Source: CAVYHX01 sp963768415 (GTDB lineage: Bacteria > Pseudomonadota > Gammaproteobacteria > UBA9214). Taken from it: DNA of 64,000 bases. A program made the position numbers and the translations under genes. Under the pieces are notes generated by a model that made no database searches, was not told where the DNA came from, and was given only the letters and a program-made list of their open reading frames with translations. The first letter of the stretch is position 1, and the number at the start of each line of letters is the position of its first letter. Positions 21,884 to 30,906 of this stretch are shown one piece after another. The stretch covers positions 1 to 64,000 of the forward strand of contig CAVYHX010000008.1 of assembly GCA_963768415.1 (NCBI GenBank). The letters run 5' to 3'.

Positions 21884-23164
21884 ATGACCATGAGCAGAAC
21901 ATCACTAAAGCTTGATATCAATGAACTGAATGTACCCAGAAAGCAGATTGCTACCCGCGATCTTGCTATTGGAATGCATGTTCAGGAACTGGACAGGCCC
22001 TGGCTTGAAACTCCATTCCTGTTCCAGGGTTTTACACTGGACAAACAGGAAGAAATCGAAACCCTTCAGGAATTATGCGAGTATGTCTATATAACGCAGG
22101 ACACTGATACCGGCGCCGGCAGCAACCAGTCAACAAGCCCGGCATCCCGGAGTGCGGGGCAGACGGATCTAACCAGGGTACTCAATCTTCCACACCGGGT
22201 CACCTACCGCGATGAAGCGCCGGTCGAAGAGGAACTGGAACCTGCCAGGGCGTTATACCGGGAATGCCATGACACGGTGGAAGTTTTGTTCGACTCGGTG
22301 CGCGAGGGCCGGGCCATTGAAGCTGCTGTCGTCAAGGAAACCGTGAACGGCGTTGTTGGCAGCGTGCTCCGTAACCCGGATGCATTCATGTTGCTGCGCA
22401 TGATGAAGAGCAAGGAATCCTACAGTTATTCACATGCAATAGATTCTTGTGCACTGGTATCGGCGTTCTGTCGCCATCTGGGCTTCCCGAAGAACGAACT
22501 CGAGGACATTGCCTTCGGTGCACTCATCCTCGATGTCGGCATATTAAAGGTCCCGGATGACATCCTGAATACCGAAGGCCGTCTATCCAAGGCTGCAATT
22601 ATTCTGGTACGCGAGCATGTCAAACATGGCGTTGAAATTCTCAAAAACTCCAGGGATATACCTCCGACCTCCATCGAAATGGTTGCAACCCATCATGAGC
22701 GCATCAACGGCAAGGGTTATCCGAACGGGCTCGCGGGCAGCCAGATACCCGTCTCCGGAAGAATTGCCGCCATCGTCGACTGCTATGACGCAATGACCAG
22801 CAAGCGTCCGTACAAAATCCCGAAATCGCCACATGAAGCGGTTAATGAGCTCTACAAATGGCGCAATATCGACTTTCAGGACGAGCTGGTGGAGCAGTTT
22901 ATCCAGTGTCTGGGAATCTACCCGACCGGTACACTGGTAGAAATGAATACCGGCCAGATCGGTATAGTCCTTTCGCAAAACAGGATCCGGCGCCTGTTTC
23001 CCAAGATCCTCCTGATACATAACGCCGATAACATCCCTTATGAGAAACCGCATACCCTGGATCTTTGGGAGTATGCACAGAAAAACAAGGGGCATTCCCT
23101 GGAAATCAGGCGCGCACTGGAACCCAGCCAGGCCGGCATTGATCCCGGTGATTACTATCTCTAG
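21884..23164 (+). CDS. HD-GYP protein with DUF3391 N-terminus, degenerate active site
   Basis: A 426-residue protein. The N-terminal ~60 residues (RKQIATRDLAIGMHVQELDR ... LFQGFTLDKQEEIETL) match DUF3391, common ahead of HD-GYP domains. The HD-GYP domain is recognisable by HGVEIL, ATHHERINGKGYPNGLAG and IVDCYDAMTSKRPYK. However, the HD dyad is LD (ALILDVGILKVP), and HHE-x-x-DG is HHE-x-x-NG. Loss of the metal-binding His argues against normal c-di-GMP phosphodiesterase activity; a binding or scaffolding role is possible. ATG codons at 21884 and 21890 are both possible starts. It lies 54 bp after the FimX-like gene and 48 bp before a GGDEF-EAL gene, probably one operon. Confidence 0.87.
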   Translation: MTMSRTSLKLDINELNVPRKQIATRDLAIGMHVQELDRPWLETPFLFQGFTLDKQEEIETLQELCEYVYITQDTDTGAGSNQSTSPASRSAGQTDLTRVLNLPHRVTYRDEAPVEEELEPARALYRECHDTVEVLFDSVREGRAIEAAVVKETVNGVVGSVLRNPDAFMLLRMMKSKESYSYSHAIDSCALVSAFCRHLGFPKNELEDIAFGALILDVGILKVPDDILNTEGRLSKAAIILVREHVKHGVEILKNSRDIPPTSIEMVATHHERINGKGYPNGLAGSQIPVSGRIAAIVDCYDAMTSKRPYKIPKSPHEAVNELYKWRNIDFQDELVEQFIQCLGIYPTGTLVEMNTGQIGIVLSQNRIRRLFPKILLIHNADNIPYEKPHTLDLWEYAQKNKGHSLEIRRALEPSQAGIDPGDYYL

Positions 23165-23212
23165 GGTCGCGATGTTATCCGGCACTGTTCCGGGTGACCG
23201 GCCACATTCCTC

Positions 23213-24544
23213 ATGGACTCGCAGACAGAACTGTTGACACGATCCGGTTTCCTGGAAGCACTGGAAGCCGAGATCCTGAAACGCGACCGGGAGGGATCAA
23301 CGCTCGCCCTGCTGGTGCTCAATATCAATCAGTTCAGAACCATCAACACGGTCTATGGCTATGCCGGAGGTGATCAGCTCCTGGTCGAAATTGCCAATCG
23401 CATTCAACGGGTGAAGCGAACGTCTGACATTGCAGGCCGTATCGGCAGTGATGAATTCGCAATCATCCTCCCGAATCTCGGCAGTCCGCATATCGCCGAG
23501 CTTGCCGCAAACAAAATCATACAATCTGTAAAGGCGCACACGGCGCTTGCCAAGCAAACTATCAGTATCAAGGCCAATATAGGCATATCAGTGCTCACTG
23601 AACCCGGTGTGAGCGCAGAGGAACTCGTCCTGCAGGCGGATTCGGCCATGCAACTGGCGCGTGATACCCACAGGGACTATCGTACTGTCGACTGCATCCA
23701 TCAAAAACTGGTTACCGCAAGGAGAGTGCTGGAGTGTGACCTCGGTGATGCAATCAAGGATGGTGAAATGGAGCTTCACTACCAGCCAAAGGTCAACCTG
23801 GAAACTCATAAACTCTCCGGTGCAGAAGCACTGGTACGCTGGAATCACCCGGAATACGGGATGATCAGGCCCGATGAATTCATTTCAATCGCGGAAGAAA
23901 GCCTGCTGATACTGCCGCTCACAGTCTGGACACTGAATACCGCATTGCGACAGTCCATCGAAAGCCGGAAACTCTGGCCGGATTTCAAGGTAGCCGTCAA
24001 CCTCTCGGCCAGCATCCTGGATGATGAACTCGTTGAACTGGTCATGCGGGCATTACGCACCTGGGACGTGCCACCCGAGCAACTGATTCTCGAAGTCACT
24101 GAAAACGCGGTTATGAAAAACCCCGAGAGTTGCCTCATTACCCTGAATAAATTACGTGACGAAGGCATCGAATTATCACTCGATGATTTCGGTACCGGCT
24201 ATTCGTCGTTTTCATACCTCAAACGCCTGCCGGTACAGGAACTCAAGATTGACCAATCGTTTGTCAAACTGATGATGGATAGCGAGGATGACATACACAT
24301 TGTTCAGGCCATGATTGATCTGGGCAAGAATTTCGGACTCCGGGTCATAGCCGAAGGCATCGAGACCCCGGAAACGGTCGACCGCCTTGTCGATCTGGGC
24401 TGCCATTCCGGCCAGGGCTACTACATAGCACGCCCCATGCCCCATGCCATGATGCTTGACTGGATCAGGAACTCGGCATGGACGTCAGGAACGGATGCAC
24501 AGCAGAGCGAAGCAACACCACAAACAGCAATATCCTGCAAATAA
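23213..24544 (+). CDS. GGDEF-EAL protein, probable c-di-GMP phosphodiesterase
   Basis: A 443-residue protein with no sensor domain. It starts almost directly with a GGDEF domain (LVLNINQFRTINTVYGYAGGD) whose signature is RIGSDEFAIIL, i.e. GSDEF. The EAL domain has intact GAEALVRWNHP, LEVTENAVM, LDDFGTGYSS, LKIDQSFVK and IAEGIE. EAL activity is therefore likely. The GGDEF domain may be weak or regulatory, as Ser at this position varies in effect. It is the last of three co-directional c-di-GMP genes and would supply hydrolysis to a cluster whose other two members look like non-catalytic receptors. Confidence 0.9.
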   Translation: MDSQTELLTRSGFLEALEAEILKRDREGSTLALLVLNINQFRTINTVYGYAGGDQLLVEIANRIQRVKRTSDIAGRIGSDEFAIILPNLGSPHIAELAANKIIQSVKAHTALAKQTISIKANIGISVLTEPGVSAEELVLQADSAMQLARDTHRDYRTVDCIHQKLVTARRVLECDLGDAIKDGEMELHYQPKVNLETHKLSGAEALVRWNHPEYGMIRPDEFISIAEESLLILPLTVWTLNTALRQSIESRKLWPDFKVAVNLSASILDDELVELVMRALRTWDVPPEQLILEVTENAVMKNPESCLITLNKLRDEGIELSLDDFGTGYSSFSYLKRLPVQELKIDQSFVKLMMDSEDDIHIVQAMIDLGKNFGLRVIAEGIETPETVDRLVDLGCHSGQGYYIARPMPHAMMLDWIRNSAWTSGTDAQQSEATPQTAISCK

Positions 24545-24547
24545 ACG

Positions 24548-25107
24548 GGGACATTCCAGCGCAGCTCTGATGTGTCGTCATTGCGACGACTGCAGCGACG
24601 TGCCCAACATGGCGGATCAAAATGCTGGGCACGCTGCGCTTTGCCCAACCTACGCGTATTGCCTCGCTACGCTCGCAACGCTGCCTGGAAATCATTCATT
24701 GCAGCCTGGCCCTGCGTAGGTTGGACAAAGGAGCGCAGCGACGTGCCCAACATGGCGGATCAAAATGTTGGGCACGCTGCGCTTTGCCCAACCTACGCGT
24801 ATTGCCTCGCTACGCTCGCAACGCTGCCTGGAAATCATTCATTGCAACCTGGCCCTGCGTAGGTTGGACAAAGGAGCGCAGCGACGTGCCCAACATGGCG
24901 GATCAAAATGTTGGGCACGCTGCGCTTTGCCCAACCTACGCGTATTGCCTCGCTACGCTCGCAACGCTGCCTGGAAATCATTCATTGCAGCCTGGCCCTG
25001 CGTAGGTTGGACAAAGGAGCGTAGCGACGTGCCCAACATGGCGGATCAAAATGTTGGGCACGCTGCGCTTTGCCCAACCTACGCGTATTGCCTCGCTGGA
25101 ATGTCCC
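24548..25107. repeat. 143-bp tandem repeat array bounded by 14-bp inverted ends
   Basis: The segment opens with GGGACATTCCAGCG (24548-24561) and closes with its exact reverse complement CGCTGGAATGTCCC (25094-25107). Inside, a 143-bp unit starting GTAGGTTGGACAAAGGAGCG repeats with near identity (units begin near 24716, 24859 and 25002, with a partial unit before). Each unit contains palindromic arms GTTGGGCA/TGCCCAAC. Open frames of 87-151 residues across it repeat the same peptide and are not genes. 25108-25308 holds no gene apart from the mrp promoter region. Confidence 0.85.
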
Positions 25108-25308
25108 AATTTTCCGTCGCCTTGATCAGGGTCAAGATTACAGCCATAAATTCAAGCAGTTGGGGGTTGATTTTGGCAGTGAACAACCCTAGTCTGATTA
25201 CTGGTTTGTTTACCCGATAATCATTACAAGAAACACGGCGGCGCCGAACAGGCGCACCGGCTGATTCGAACCGTTGCCAGACGGAGATAAAACAGGAGGG
25301 CGATTACA

Positions 25309-25806
25309 GTGCACGCACTGAGCATGACAGCCAGCCTGGTGATATTCTGGTTGATGATCTCCGGTGATTTCGGCGCAGCGAATCTGGCCCTGGGTATTGC
25401 GGCAGCGCTGCTGGTGGTTGCCATCTCGCTCCGCATGGATGTCGTGGATCAGGAATCACAACCGATTCACCTGACGCCGCGGTTACCCATCTACTGGGGC
25501 TGGCTCACCCGGCAGGTAATCAAATCCAATCTCGATGTCACCCGCCGTATCTGGACCCCCGGGCGCTCTATCAGCCCGACACTGGTGCGGCTCAAGCTAG
25601 GCCAGGAAACTGCGCTGGGCAAGGTGATTTATGCAAACTCCATCACCCTGACCCCCGGGACGGTCACCCTGACAATCGAGGGCGACCAGGTCCTCGTGCA
25701 CGCGCTGTCCCGGGCGGACGCCGCGGTCCTTGAACAAGGCGAGATGAATCGCCAGGTACGCGCGCTGGAGAGCAGATGTTCATCACCGCCTGCCTCTCTA
25801 TCCTGA
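25309..25806 (+). CDS. mrpE: Mrp antiporter subunit E
   Basis: A 165-residue membrane protein, first gene of the Mrp (Mnh) multisubunit monovalent cation/H+ antiporter operon. GTG start behind a strong CAGGAGGG. It has N-terminal hydrophobic helices (LVIFWLMISGDFGAANLALGIAAALLVVAI) and the MrpE domain with YWGWLTRQVIKSNLDVTRRIW and YANSITLTPGTVTLTIEGD. The C-terminus overlaps mrpF by 31 bp. The E-F-G-first order differs from the A-to-G order of Bacillus. Confidence 0.9.
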   Translation: MHALSMTASLVIFWLMISGDFGAANLALGIAAALLVVAISLRMDVVDQESQPIHLTPRLPIYWGWLTRQVIKSNLDVTRRIWTPGRSISPTLVRLKLGQETALGKVIYANSITLTPGTVTLTIEGDQVLVHALSRADAAVLEQGEMNRQVRALESRCSSPPASLS

Positions 25807-26075
25807 TCGTGATGGCGCTCGCGCTGGTGCGGGCACTGGCCGGACCGACTGTATACGACCGCATCCTGGCCGTGAACATGTTCGGCACCAAGACCGTGCT
25901 GTTCATCGCGGTGCTCGGGTTTCTGACCGGCCGTCCGGATTTTCTGGATATCGCGCTCGTGTATGCCCTGATCAACTTCATCAGCCTGGTCGCCGTGCTG
26001 CGGTTCTTCGAATACAGCCAGTTTCGTCGTATCACCATGCCACCGGGTACCCGGCGTGAGGCCGCCGATGAGTGA
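25776..26075 (+). CDS. mrpF: Mrp antiporter subunit F
   Basis: A 99-residue protein with three predicted membrane helices. It matches MrpF by ALVRALAGPTVYDRILAVNMFGTKTV and DIALVYALINFISLVAVLRF. MrpF is a small hydrophobic subunit required for assembly and activity of the Na+/H+ antiporter. It overlaps mrpE upstream and mrpG downstream by 8 bp (ATGAGTGA). Confidence 0.9.
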   Translation: MFITACLSILIVMALALVRALAGPTVYDRILAVNMFGTKTVLFIAVLGFLTGRPDFLDIALVYALINFISLVAVLRFFEYSQFRRITMPPGTRREAADE

Positions 26076-26397
26076 ATTGGTGTCCATACTGAGCTGGAGC
26101 TGCCTGCTGGCTGGCAGCTTTTTTGGCATCAGCGGTGGCATCGGGCTGCTGCGGTTTCCGGATTTCTATACACGCATGCATGCGACCGGCGTGACCGATA
26201 CCCTGTGCGCGGCACTCATCCTGACCGGCCTCATGCTGCAGGCCGGCTGGGGCCTGGTGCTGGTAAAACTGTTTCTGACACTGGCCCTGCTGCTCCTGAC
26301 CTCGCCCACCGCCACCCATGCCCTCGCCCGGGCGGCGCTGCATGGACACCTGCAACCCCGGCTCGATGCGCAGGAGGAACCGCCATCGAAATCCTGA
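26068..26397 (+). CDS. mrpG: Mrp antiporter subunit G
   Basis: A 109-residue protein starting at ATG 26068 within the mrpF stop region. MrpG-type features are GIGLLRFPDFYTRMHATGVTD, followed by membrane helices ending LLLLTSPTATHALARAA. The 3' end contains an AGGAGG (26372-26377) that serves the next gene. Confidence 0.9.
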   Translation: MSELVSILSWSCLLAGSFFGISGGIGLLRFPDFYTRMHATGVTDTLCAALILTGLMLQAGWGLVLVKLFLTLALLLLTSPTATHALARAALHGHLQPRLDAQEEPPSKS

Positions 26398-26402
26398 TCG
26401 AC

Positions 26403-26921
26403 ATGCTGCTGCTGGGTTTTCTGATCGTCACCGCGCTGGCCATCATTCATCTGCGCGACCTGTTCGCCGTGGTCATGCTGTATGGCATCTACAGCTTCAT
26501 CACGGCATCCCTGTTTGTCACGCTGGACGCCGTGGATGTCGCCTTTACCGAGGCCGCGGTCGGTGCCGGGATCACTACTTTCCTGATGCTGGCCACGCTG
26601 GCCCTGACCGTACGCCGCGAAAAGGCGCGGCAGCCGCGAACCCTGCTGCCGGTGCTGGTGATCTGCAGCGTCGGCGCGGTGCTGGTATACGGCACCTTTG
26701 ACATGCCCCTGTTCAGTGATCCCGATGCACCGGTACACCGGCACGTGGCACCGACTTACCTGCAGCAAACCCCGCAGGCGATCGGCATTCCCAACGTCGT
26801 CACCGCAATCCTGGCCAGCTATCGCGGCTACGATACCCTGGGCGAGATCACCGTCATCTTCACAGCCGGCATCGGCGTGCTGGCCCTGCTCGGTATCAAG
26901 AAGCGCGGGAGAAAACACTGA
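26403..26921 (+). CDS. DUF4040 / MbhD-type Mrp subunit
   Basis: About 173 residues with the DUF4040 (MbhD-like) signature: a first helix, RDLFAVVMLYGIYSF, then DVAFTEAAVGAGITTFLMLATL. The C-terminal half resembles the linker/MbhE-type segment (YRGYDTLGEITVIFTAGIGVL). In Bacillus these parts are fused into the end of MrpA; here they are a separate gene, as in many proteobacterial operons. Start uncertain: the first ATG is 26403, but the AGGAGG at 26372 is better spaced for a non-standard ATC at 26385. It overlaps the mrpB start by 1 bp. Confidence 0.85.
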   Translation: MLLLGFLIVTALAIIHLRDLFAVVMLYGIYSFITASLFVTLDAVDVAFTEAAVGAGITTFLMLATLALTVRREKARQPRTLLPVLVICSVGAVLVYGTFDMPLFSDPDAPVHRHVAPTYLQQTPQAIGIPNVVTAILASYRGYDTLGEITVIFTAGIGVLALLGIKKRGRKH

Positions 26922-27358
26922 TGCGCACCCCGATCCAGCCGTACAACGTGGTACTGCGCGTCGCGGCAAAGATGCTGATCCCGATCATCCTGATGTTCGC
27001 ACTCTATGTACTGTTTCACGGCGAGTCCGGACCGGGGGGCGGCTTCCAGGCAGGCGTCATTTTTGCATCCGGATTCATCCTGTATGCCCTGGTATTCGGC
27101 ATAGAAACGGCCCGGGCCGTCGCCCCGGGCCCGGTGCTGCGTGTACTGGCAGCGATCGGCCTGCTGCTGTATATCGGGGTCGGGATCGCCACCCTGCTCG
27201 GCGGCGGTAACTACCTTGACTACAACGTACTGGCACAGAATAACGTGGCCGGGCAGCACCTGGGCATCCTGCTGATCGAGACGGGAATCGGGATCACGGT
27301 TGCCGCCGTGATGGTTATTATTTTTTTCACCTTCGCCGAGCGGGGGGCGCGCGAATGA
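26921..27358 (+). CDS. mrpB: Mrp antiporter subunit B (MnhB domain)
   Basis: A 145-residue membrane protein with MnhB-domain motifs: ILMFALYVLFHGESGPGGGFQAGVIFASGFILYAL and a glycine-rich loop before the last helices. Part of the Mrp complex membrane arm. It overlaps the following mrpC by 4 bp (ATGA). Confidence 0.9.
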   Translation: MRTPIQPYNVVLRVAAKMLIPIILMFALYVLFHGESGPGGGFQAGVIFASGFILYALVFGIETARAVAPGPVLRVLAAIGLLLYIGVGIATLLGGGNYLDYNVLAQNNVAGQHLGILLIETGIGITVAAVMVIIFFTFAERGARE

Positions 27359-27711
27359 GCATGCTCGTTGGACATTACAACTACTGGATTGTCATCTATC
27401 TGATGATGGCCGGCTTCTATGTGGTCATCGTGGATGGCAACCTGGTGAAGAAGATCGTCGGCCTGAATATCTTCCAGGCCGGCGTATTCCTGCTATTCAT
27501 CAGCATGGCCAAGGTGGAGAGCGGTACCGCGCCTATCCTGACGGATGACGCCAGCGTGTACTCCAATCCGCTGCCGCACGTCCTGATTCTCACCGCCATC
27601 GTGGTCGGTGTCGCCACCACCGCACTTGCGCTCGCTCTGGTGGTACGCATCAACGAGGCCTACCACACTGTGGAGGAGGATGAGATACACGATCAGGAAA
27701 GCTCCTTTTGA
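27355..27711 (+). CDS. mrpC: Mrp antiporter subunit C (NuoK-like)
   Basis: A 118-residue, three-helix protein homologous to NuoK of complex I. Motifs are GFYVVIVDGNLVKKIVGLNI, then QAGVFLLFISM and LTAIVVGVATTALALALVVRI. It takes part in the ion pathway together with the MrpA/D-type subunits. ATGA overlap upstream and a 4-bp overlap with the next gene. Confidence 0.92.
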   Translation: MSMLVGHYNYWIVIYLMMAGFYVVIVDGNLVKKIVGLNIFQAGVFLLFISMAKVESGTAPILTDDASVYSNPLPHVLILTAIVVGVATTALALALVVRINEAYHTVEEDEIHDQESSF

Positions 27712-29202
27712 TCTCGCCGCATTTACCGGTACTGCAGGTCGTTATCCCCCTGCTGGCCGCTCCCCTGTGCCTGCTGATCAACAGCCGCGGCTTTGCCTGG
27801 GGCATCAGCCTGCTGGCGAGCTGGACGAGTTTCGCGATTGCCGTACTGCTGCTTCAGGAAGTACAGACGGGGGGCGAAATCTCCTATGCACTGGGCGGCT
27901 GGTCCGCTCCCTGGGGCATCGAGTACCGCATCGATATCGTCAACGCCTTCGTGCTGCTGATTGTGACCGCCATCGGCGGCCTGGTGATGCTGTTCGCGCG
28001 GGCGAGCGTCGAACAGGAAATCCTCCATAGCCGCATCACCCTGTTCTACACCATTTATCTGTTGTGCCTGACCGGCCTGCTCGGTATCGCGGTCACCGGC
28101 GACGTATTCAATCTGTACGTATTCATGGAAATTTCCGCGCTCTCTTCCTATATCCTGATTGCCCTCAGCCAGGAACGACGGGCACTGACAGCGGCCTATC
28201 AGTATCTGATGATGGGCACCATCGGTGCGACCTTCATCCTGATCGGTATCGGTATGCTGTACATGATGACCGGGACGCTCAACATGCAGGACCTGGCCGC
28301 GCGCTTGCCCGCGGTTGCAGACACCCGTACGGTCGTCAGTGCATTTGCCTTCCTGACTGTGGGTGTCAGCATCAAGATTGCACTGGTACCACTGCATCTG
28401 TGGCTGCCCAATGCCTATGCCTACGCGCCCTCGGTAGTCACCGCGTTTATCGCCTCGACCGCCACCAAGGTCGCGTTTTATGTGCTGCTGCGCTTCCTGT
28501 TCACGATATTCGGTGTCACCTTTGCATTCCAGAGCATGCCGCTGGGCATCATCTTTCTCGCCCTGGGCCTGGGTGCGATGTTCGCGGCATCAACCGCGGC
28601 CATCTACCAGGACAATATCAAACGCATGCTGGCCTATTCCAGCATCGCCCAGATCGGCTATATGGTACTCGCCCTCAGCTATGCAACCGCAACGGGGCTC
28701 ACGGCTGCCATCCTGCACCTGTTCAATCACGCGCTGATGAAAGGGGCATTGTTCCTCGCGCTCGGCTGCATCGTCTACCGCCTCGGCATGGCAAATATCG
28801 AACAGCTGCGCGGTCTCGGCCCGCGGATGCCCTGGACCCTGACGGCCTTTGTCATCGGCGGCCTGAGCCTTATCGGAGTGCCGCTGACCGTCGGCTTCAT
28901 CAGCAAGTGGTACCTGGTGCTGGGCGCGCTGGAAAAGGGCTGGTGGCCGGTTGCCGTCGCGGTCCTGGCAACCTCGCTGCTGGCCGTGATTCTATATAGG
29001 GCGGGTGGTCGAGGCGGCCTGGTTCCAGTCACCGGTCGAAGCGGATGTGCAAGAGGCGCGGGAAGCACCGCTCTCCCTGCTACTGCCCACCTGGGCGCTG
29101 ATCATCGCCAACCTCTACTTCGGCATCGATACCCGCCTGACAGTGGGAGTCGCAACGCAAGCGGCGCAATGGTTGTTGGGAATGTGTGTGTTACCGTCAT
29201 GA
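27708..29202 (+). CDS. mrpD: Mrp antiporter subunit D (NuoL/M/N-like), one frameshift
   Basis: A 497-residue antiporter-like subunit after removing one extra base near 28995. Typical motifs of the proton-conducting Nuo/Mrp family: YVFMEISALSSYILIAL (key Glu in helix 5), KIALVPLHLWLPNAYAYAP (key Lys), STATKVAFYVLLRF, and YSSIAQIGYMVLALS. The C-terminal part (VVEAAWFQSPVEADVQEARE ... LPTWALIIANLYFGI) reads in the next frame. It ends in an ATGA overlap with a second subunit of the same family. Confidence 0.88.
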
Positions 29203-30653
29203 ACGCGCTGCACCTGTCACTCTGGATACCACTCGCCGGCGCCCTGTTGATTGTAGCTCACAGGACGTCACCCCAACCTGCGCGAGGCGGTCAGCCTGCG
29301 TTACTGCATTCCTGCTGTTTTGCTCCATCGCCTCCCTCGCACCAGCCGTCCTTGACGGCGCACGCCCCACCCTGGTGCTGGCCGAACCGCTACCGGATCT
29401 GGCGCTGCAATTTACAGTGGAACCACTGGGCATGCTGTTTGCACTGCTGGCCAGCTCTGTTGTGGATCGTGACTACCATTTACTCCATCGGGTACATGCG
29501 CGCGCGCCAGGAACAACACCAGACGCGTTTTTATGCCTGCTTTGCGCTCTCGCTGTGGGCGGCGGTGGGCATCGCGTTCGCCGGCAACCTGTTCACGCTG
29601 TTCATATTCTATGAACTGCTCACCCTGTCGACCTATCCGCTGGTGACCCATGCGGGCGACGATGCGGCCCGCAAAGCAGGCCGCATGTACCTCGGTTACC
29701 TGCTTGGCACATCCATCATCCTGCTGTTGCTGGCGCTGGTCTGGACCTGGTCACTGACCGGGACGCTGGACTTCCGTACCGGCGGCATACTCGAGGGCAC
29801 GGTGACACCCGGCACCGCGAGCATCCTGCTGGTACTCTTCCTTTTCGGCATCGGCAAGGCCGCCGTCATGCCGTTTCACCTGTGGCTGCCAGCCGCCATG
29901 GTGGCACCGGTACCGGTTAGCGCCTTGCTGCACGCTGTCGCCGTGGTGAAGGCCGGCGTGTTTACCGTGCTCAAGGTTGCCATCTACATTTTCGGCATCG
30001 ATTTTCTGGCGGAGATTCCGGCTACCCGCTGGCTGATGTATGTCGCTGCTGCATCCTTGCTGCTGGCCGCGTTTGTTGCCCTGCAGCAGGATAACCTCAA
30101 ACTGCGGCTGGCCTGGTCGACCATCAGCCACCTGTCCTACGTTGTCCTGGGTGCGCTGCTGGCAACCTCGCTGGGCATCGTGGGCGGCGGCATGCACATC
30201 GTCATGCACGCCTTTGCCAAGATCACGCTGTTCTTCTGCGCCGGCGCCATCCTGGTATCCACGCACAAGACACGGATCAGTGAAATGGACGGCCTCGGAC
30301 GGCGTATGCCGTTTACCATGGCGGCGTTTTTTATTGCCAGCCTCAGCATCATCGGACTGCCACCGCTGGGGGGGTTCTGGAGCAAGTGGTATCTTGCCCT
30401 GGGAACGCTGGACGCACACCAACTGTCCATGCTGGGGGTATTGATTGCCGGTTCCATGCTCAATATAGCCTATTTATTACCCATTCCGATGCGGGCCTTT
30501 TTCAGCCGCGAAGCGGATGGTCCTGAAAATCAGGGATTACAGGAAGCACCACCGGCCTGTGTGGCGGCGCTGCTACTGACCGCAGTGGCCTGCGTGGTGC
30601 TGTTTTTTATCCCGGGGCCGGTTTACCGTCTCATGCAACTGCTGGTGACTTAA
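29199..30653 (+). CDS. second NuoM/MrpD-like subunit (three frameshifts)
   Basis: A 483-residue antiporter-like subunit when three extra bases (near 29265, 29302 and 29455) are removed. Visible parts: LREAVSLVTAFLLFCS (middle frame), IFYELLTLSTYPLVTHAGD, GIGKAAVMPFHLWLPAAMVAPVPVSALLHAVAVVKAG, and WSTISHLSYVVLGALL. The MPFHLWLPAAM and SALLHA...KAG motifs are closest to NuoM/MrpA/MrpD proton channels. It differs clearly from the preceding subunit, so it is not a recent tandem copy. ATG at 29199 overlaps the previous stop. Confidence 0.85.
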   Translation: MNALHLSLWIPLAGALLIVAHRTSPQPARGGQPALLHSCCFAPSPPSHQPSLTAHAPPWCWPNRYRIWRCNLQWNHWACCLHCWPALLWIVTTIYSIGYMRARQEQHQTRFYACFALSLWAAVGIAFAGNLFTLFIFYELLTLSTYPLVTHAGDDAARKAGRMYLGYLLGTSIILLLLALVWTWSLTGTLDFRTGGILEGTVTPGTASILLVLFLFGIGKAAVMPFHLWLPAAMVAPVPVSALLHAVAVVKAGVFTVLKVAIYIFGIDFLAEIPATRWLMYVAAASLLLAAFVALQQDNLKLRLAWSTISHLSYVVLGALLATSLGIVGGGMHIVMHAFAKITLFFCAGAILVSTHKTRISEMDGLGRRMPFTMAAFFIASLSIIGLPPLGGFWSKWYLALGTLDAHQLSMLGVLIAGSMLNIAYLLPIPMRAFFSREADGPENQGLQEAPPACVAALLLTAVACVVLFFIPGPVYRLMQLLVT

Positions 30654-30657
30654 ATCA

Positions 30658-30906
30658 ATGCAACAGGAACGACAACATCTTTTTGACAAGCCGGGAAATG
30701 TCAGGCGCCTGTTGAGGATGCTGTATCTGGCCTGTGCCCTGCTGCTGGTGGCCGATCTGTTCATTCACCGCCATGTGATCCATGCCTGGGAATCACTCTG
30801 GGGTTTTTACGCCTTCTATGGATTCGTTGCCTGTGTTGCGCTGGTCCTGCTGGCCAAGCTACTGCGCAAGATCCTGAAACGTCCCGAAGATTATTATGAC
30901 AGGTAG
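30658..30906 (+). CDS. small two-helix membrane protein in the Mrp operon
   Basis: An 82-residue protein with two predicted membrane helices (MLYLACALLLVADLFI and FYAFYGFVACVALVLLAKLL) and a basic C-terminal tail (RKILKRPEDYYDR). It lies 4 bp after the second D-type subunit and overlaps the third by 11 bp, so it is part of the operon. I do not know a named family. Its location between large antiporter subunits suggests an accessory or assembly role. Confidence 0.75.
   Translation: MQQERQHLFDKPGNVRRLLRMLYLACALLLVADLFIHRHVIHAWESLWGFYAFYGFVACVALVLLAKLLRKILKRPEDYYDR

Noticed and set aside
24572..25220. Several overlapping 87-151 residue frames with repeated peptides
   Set aside because: They are translations of the 143-bp tandem repeat. 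The same peptide recurs every 143 bp and no start signal is present.
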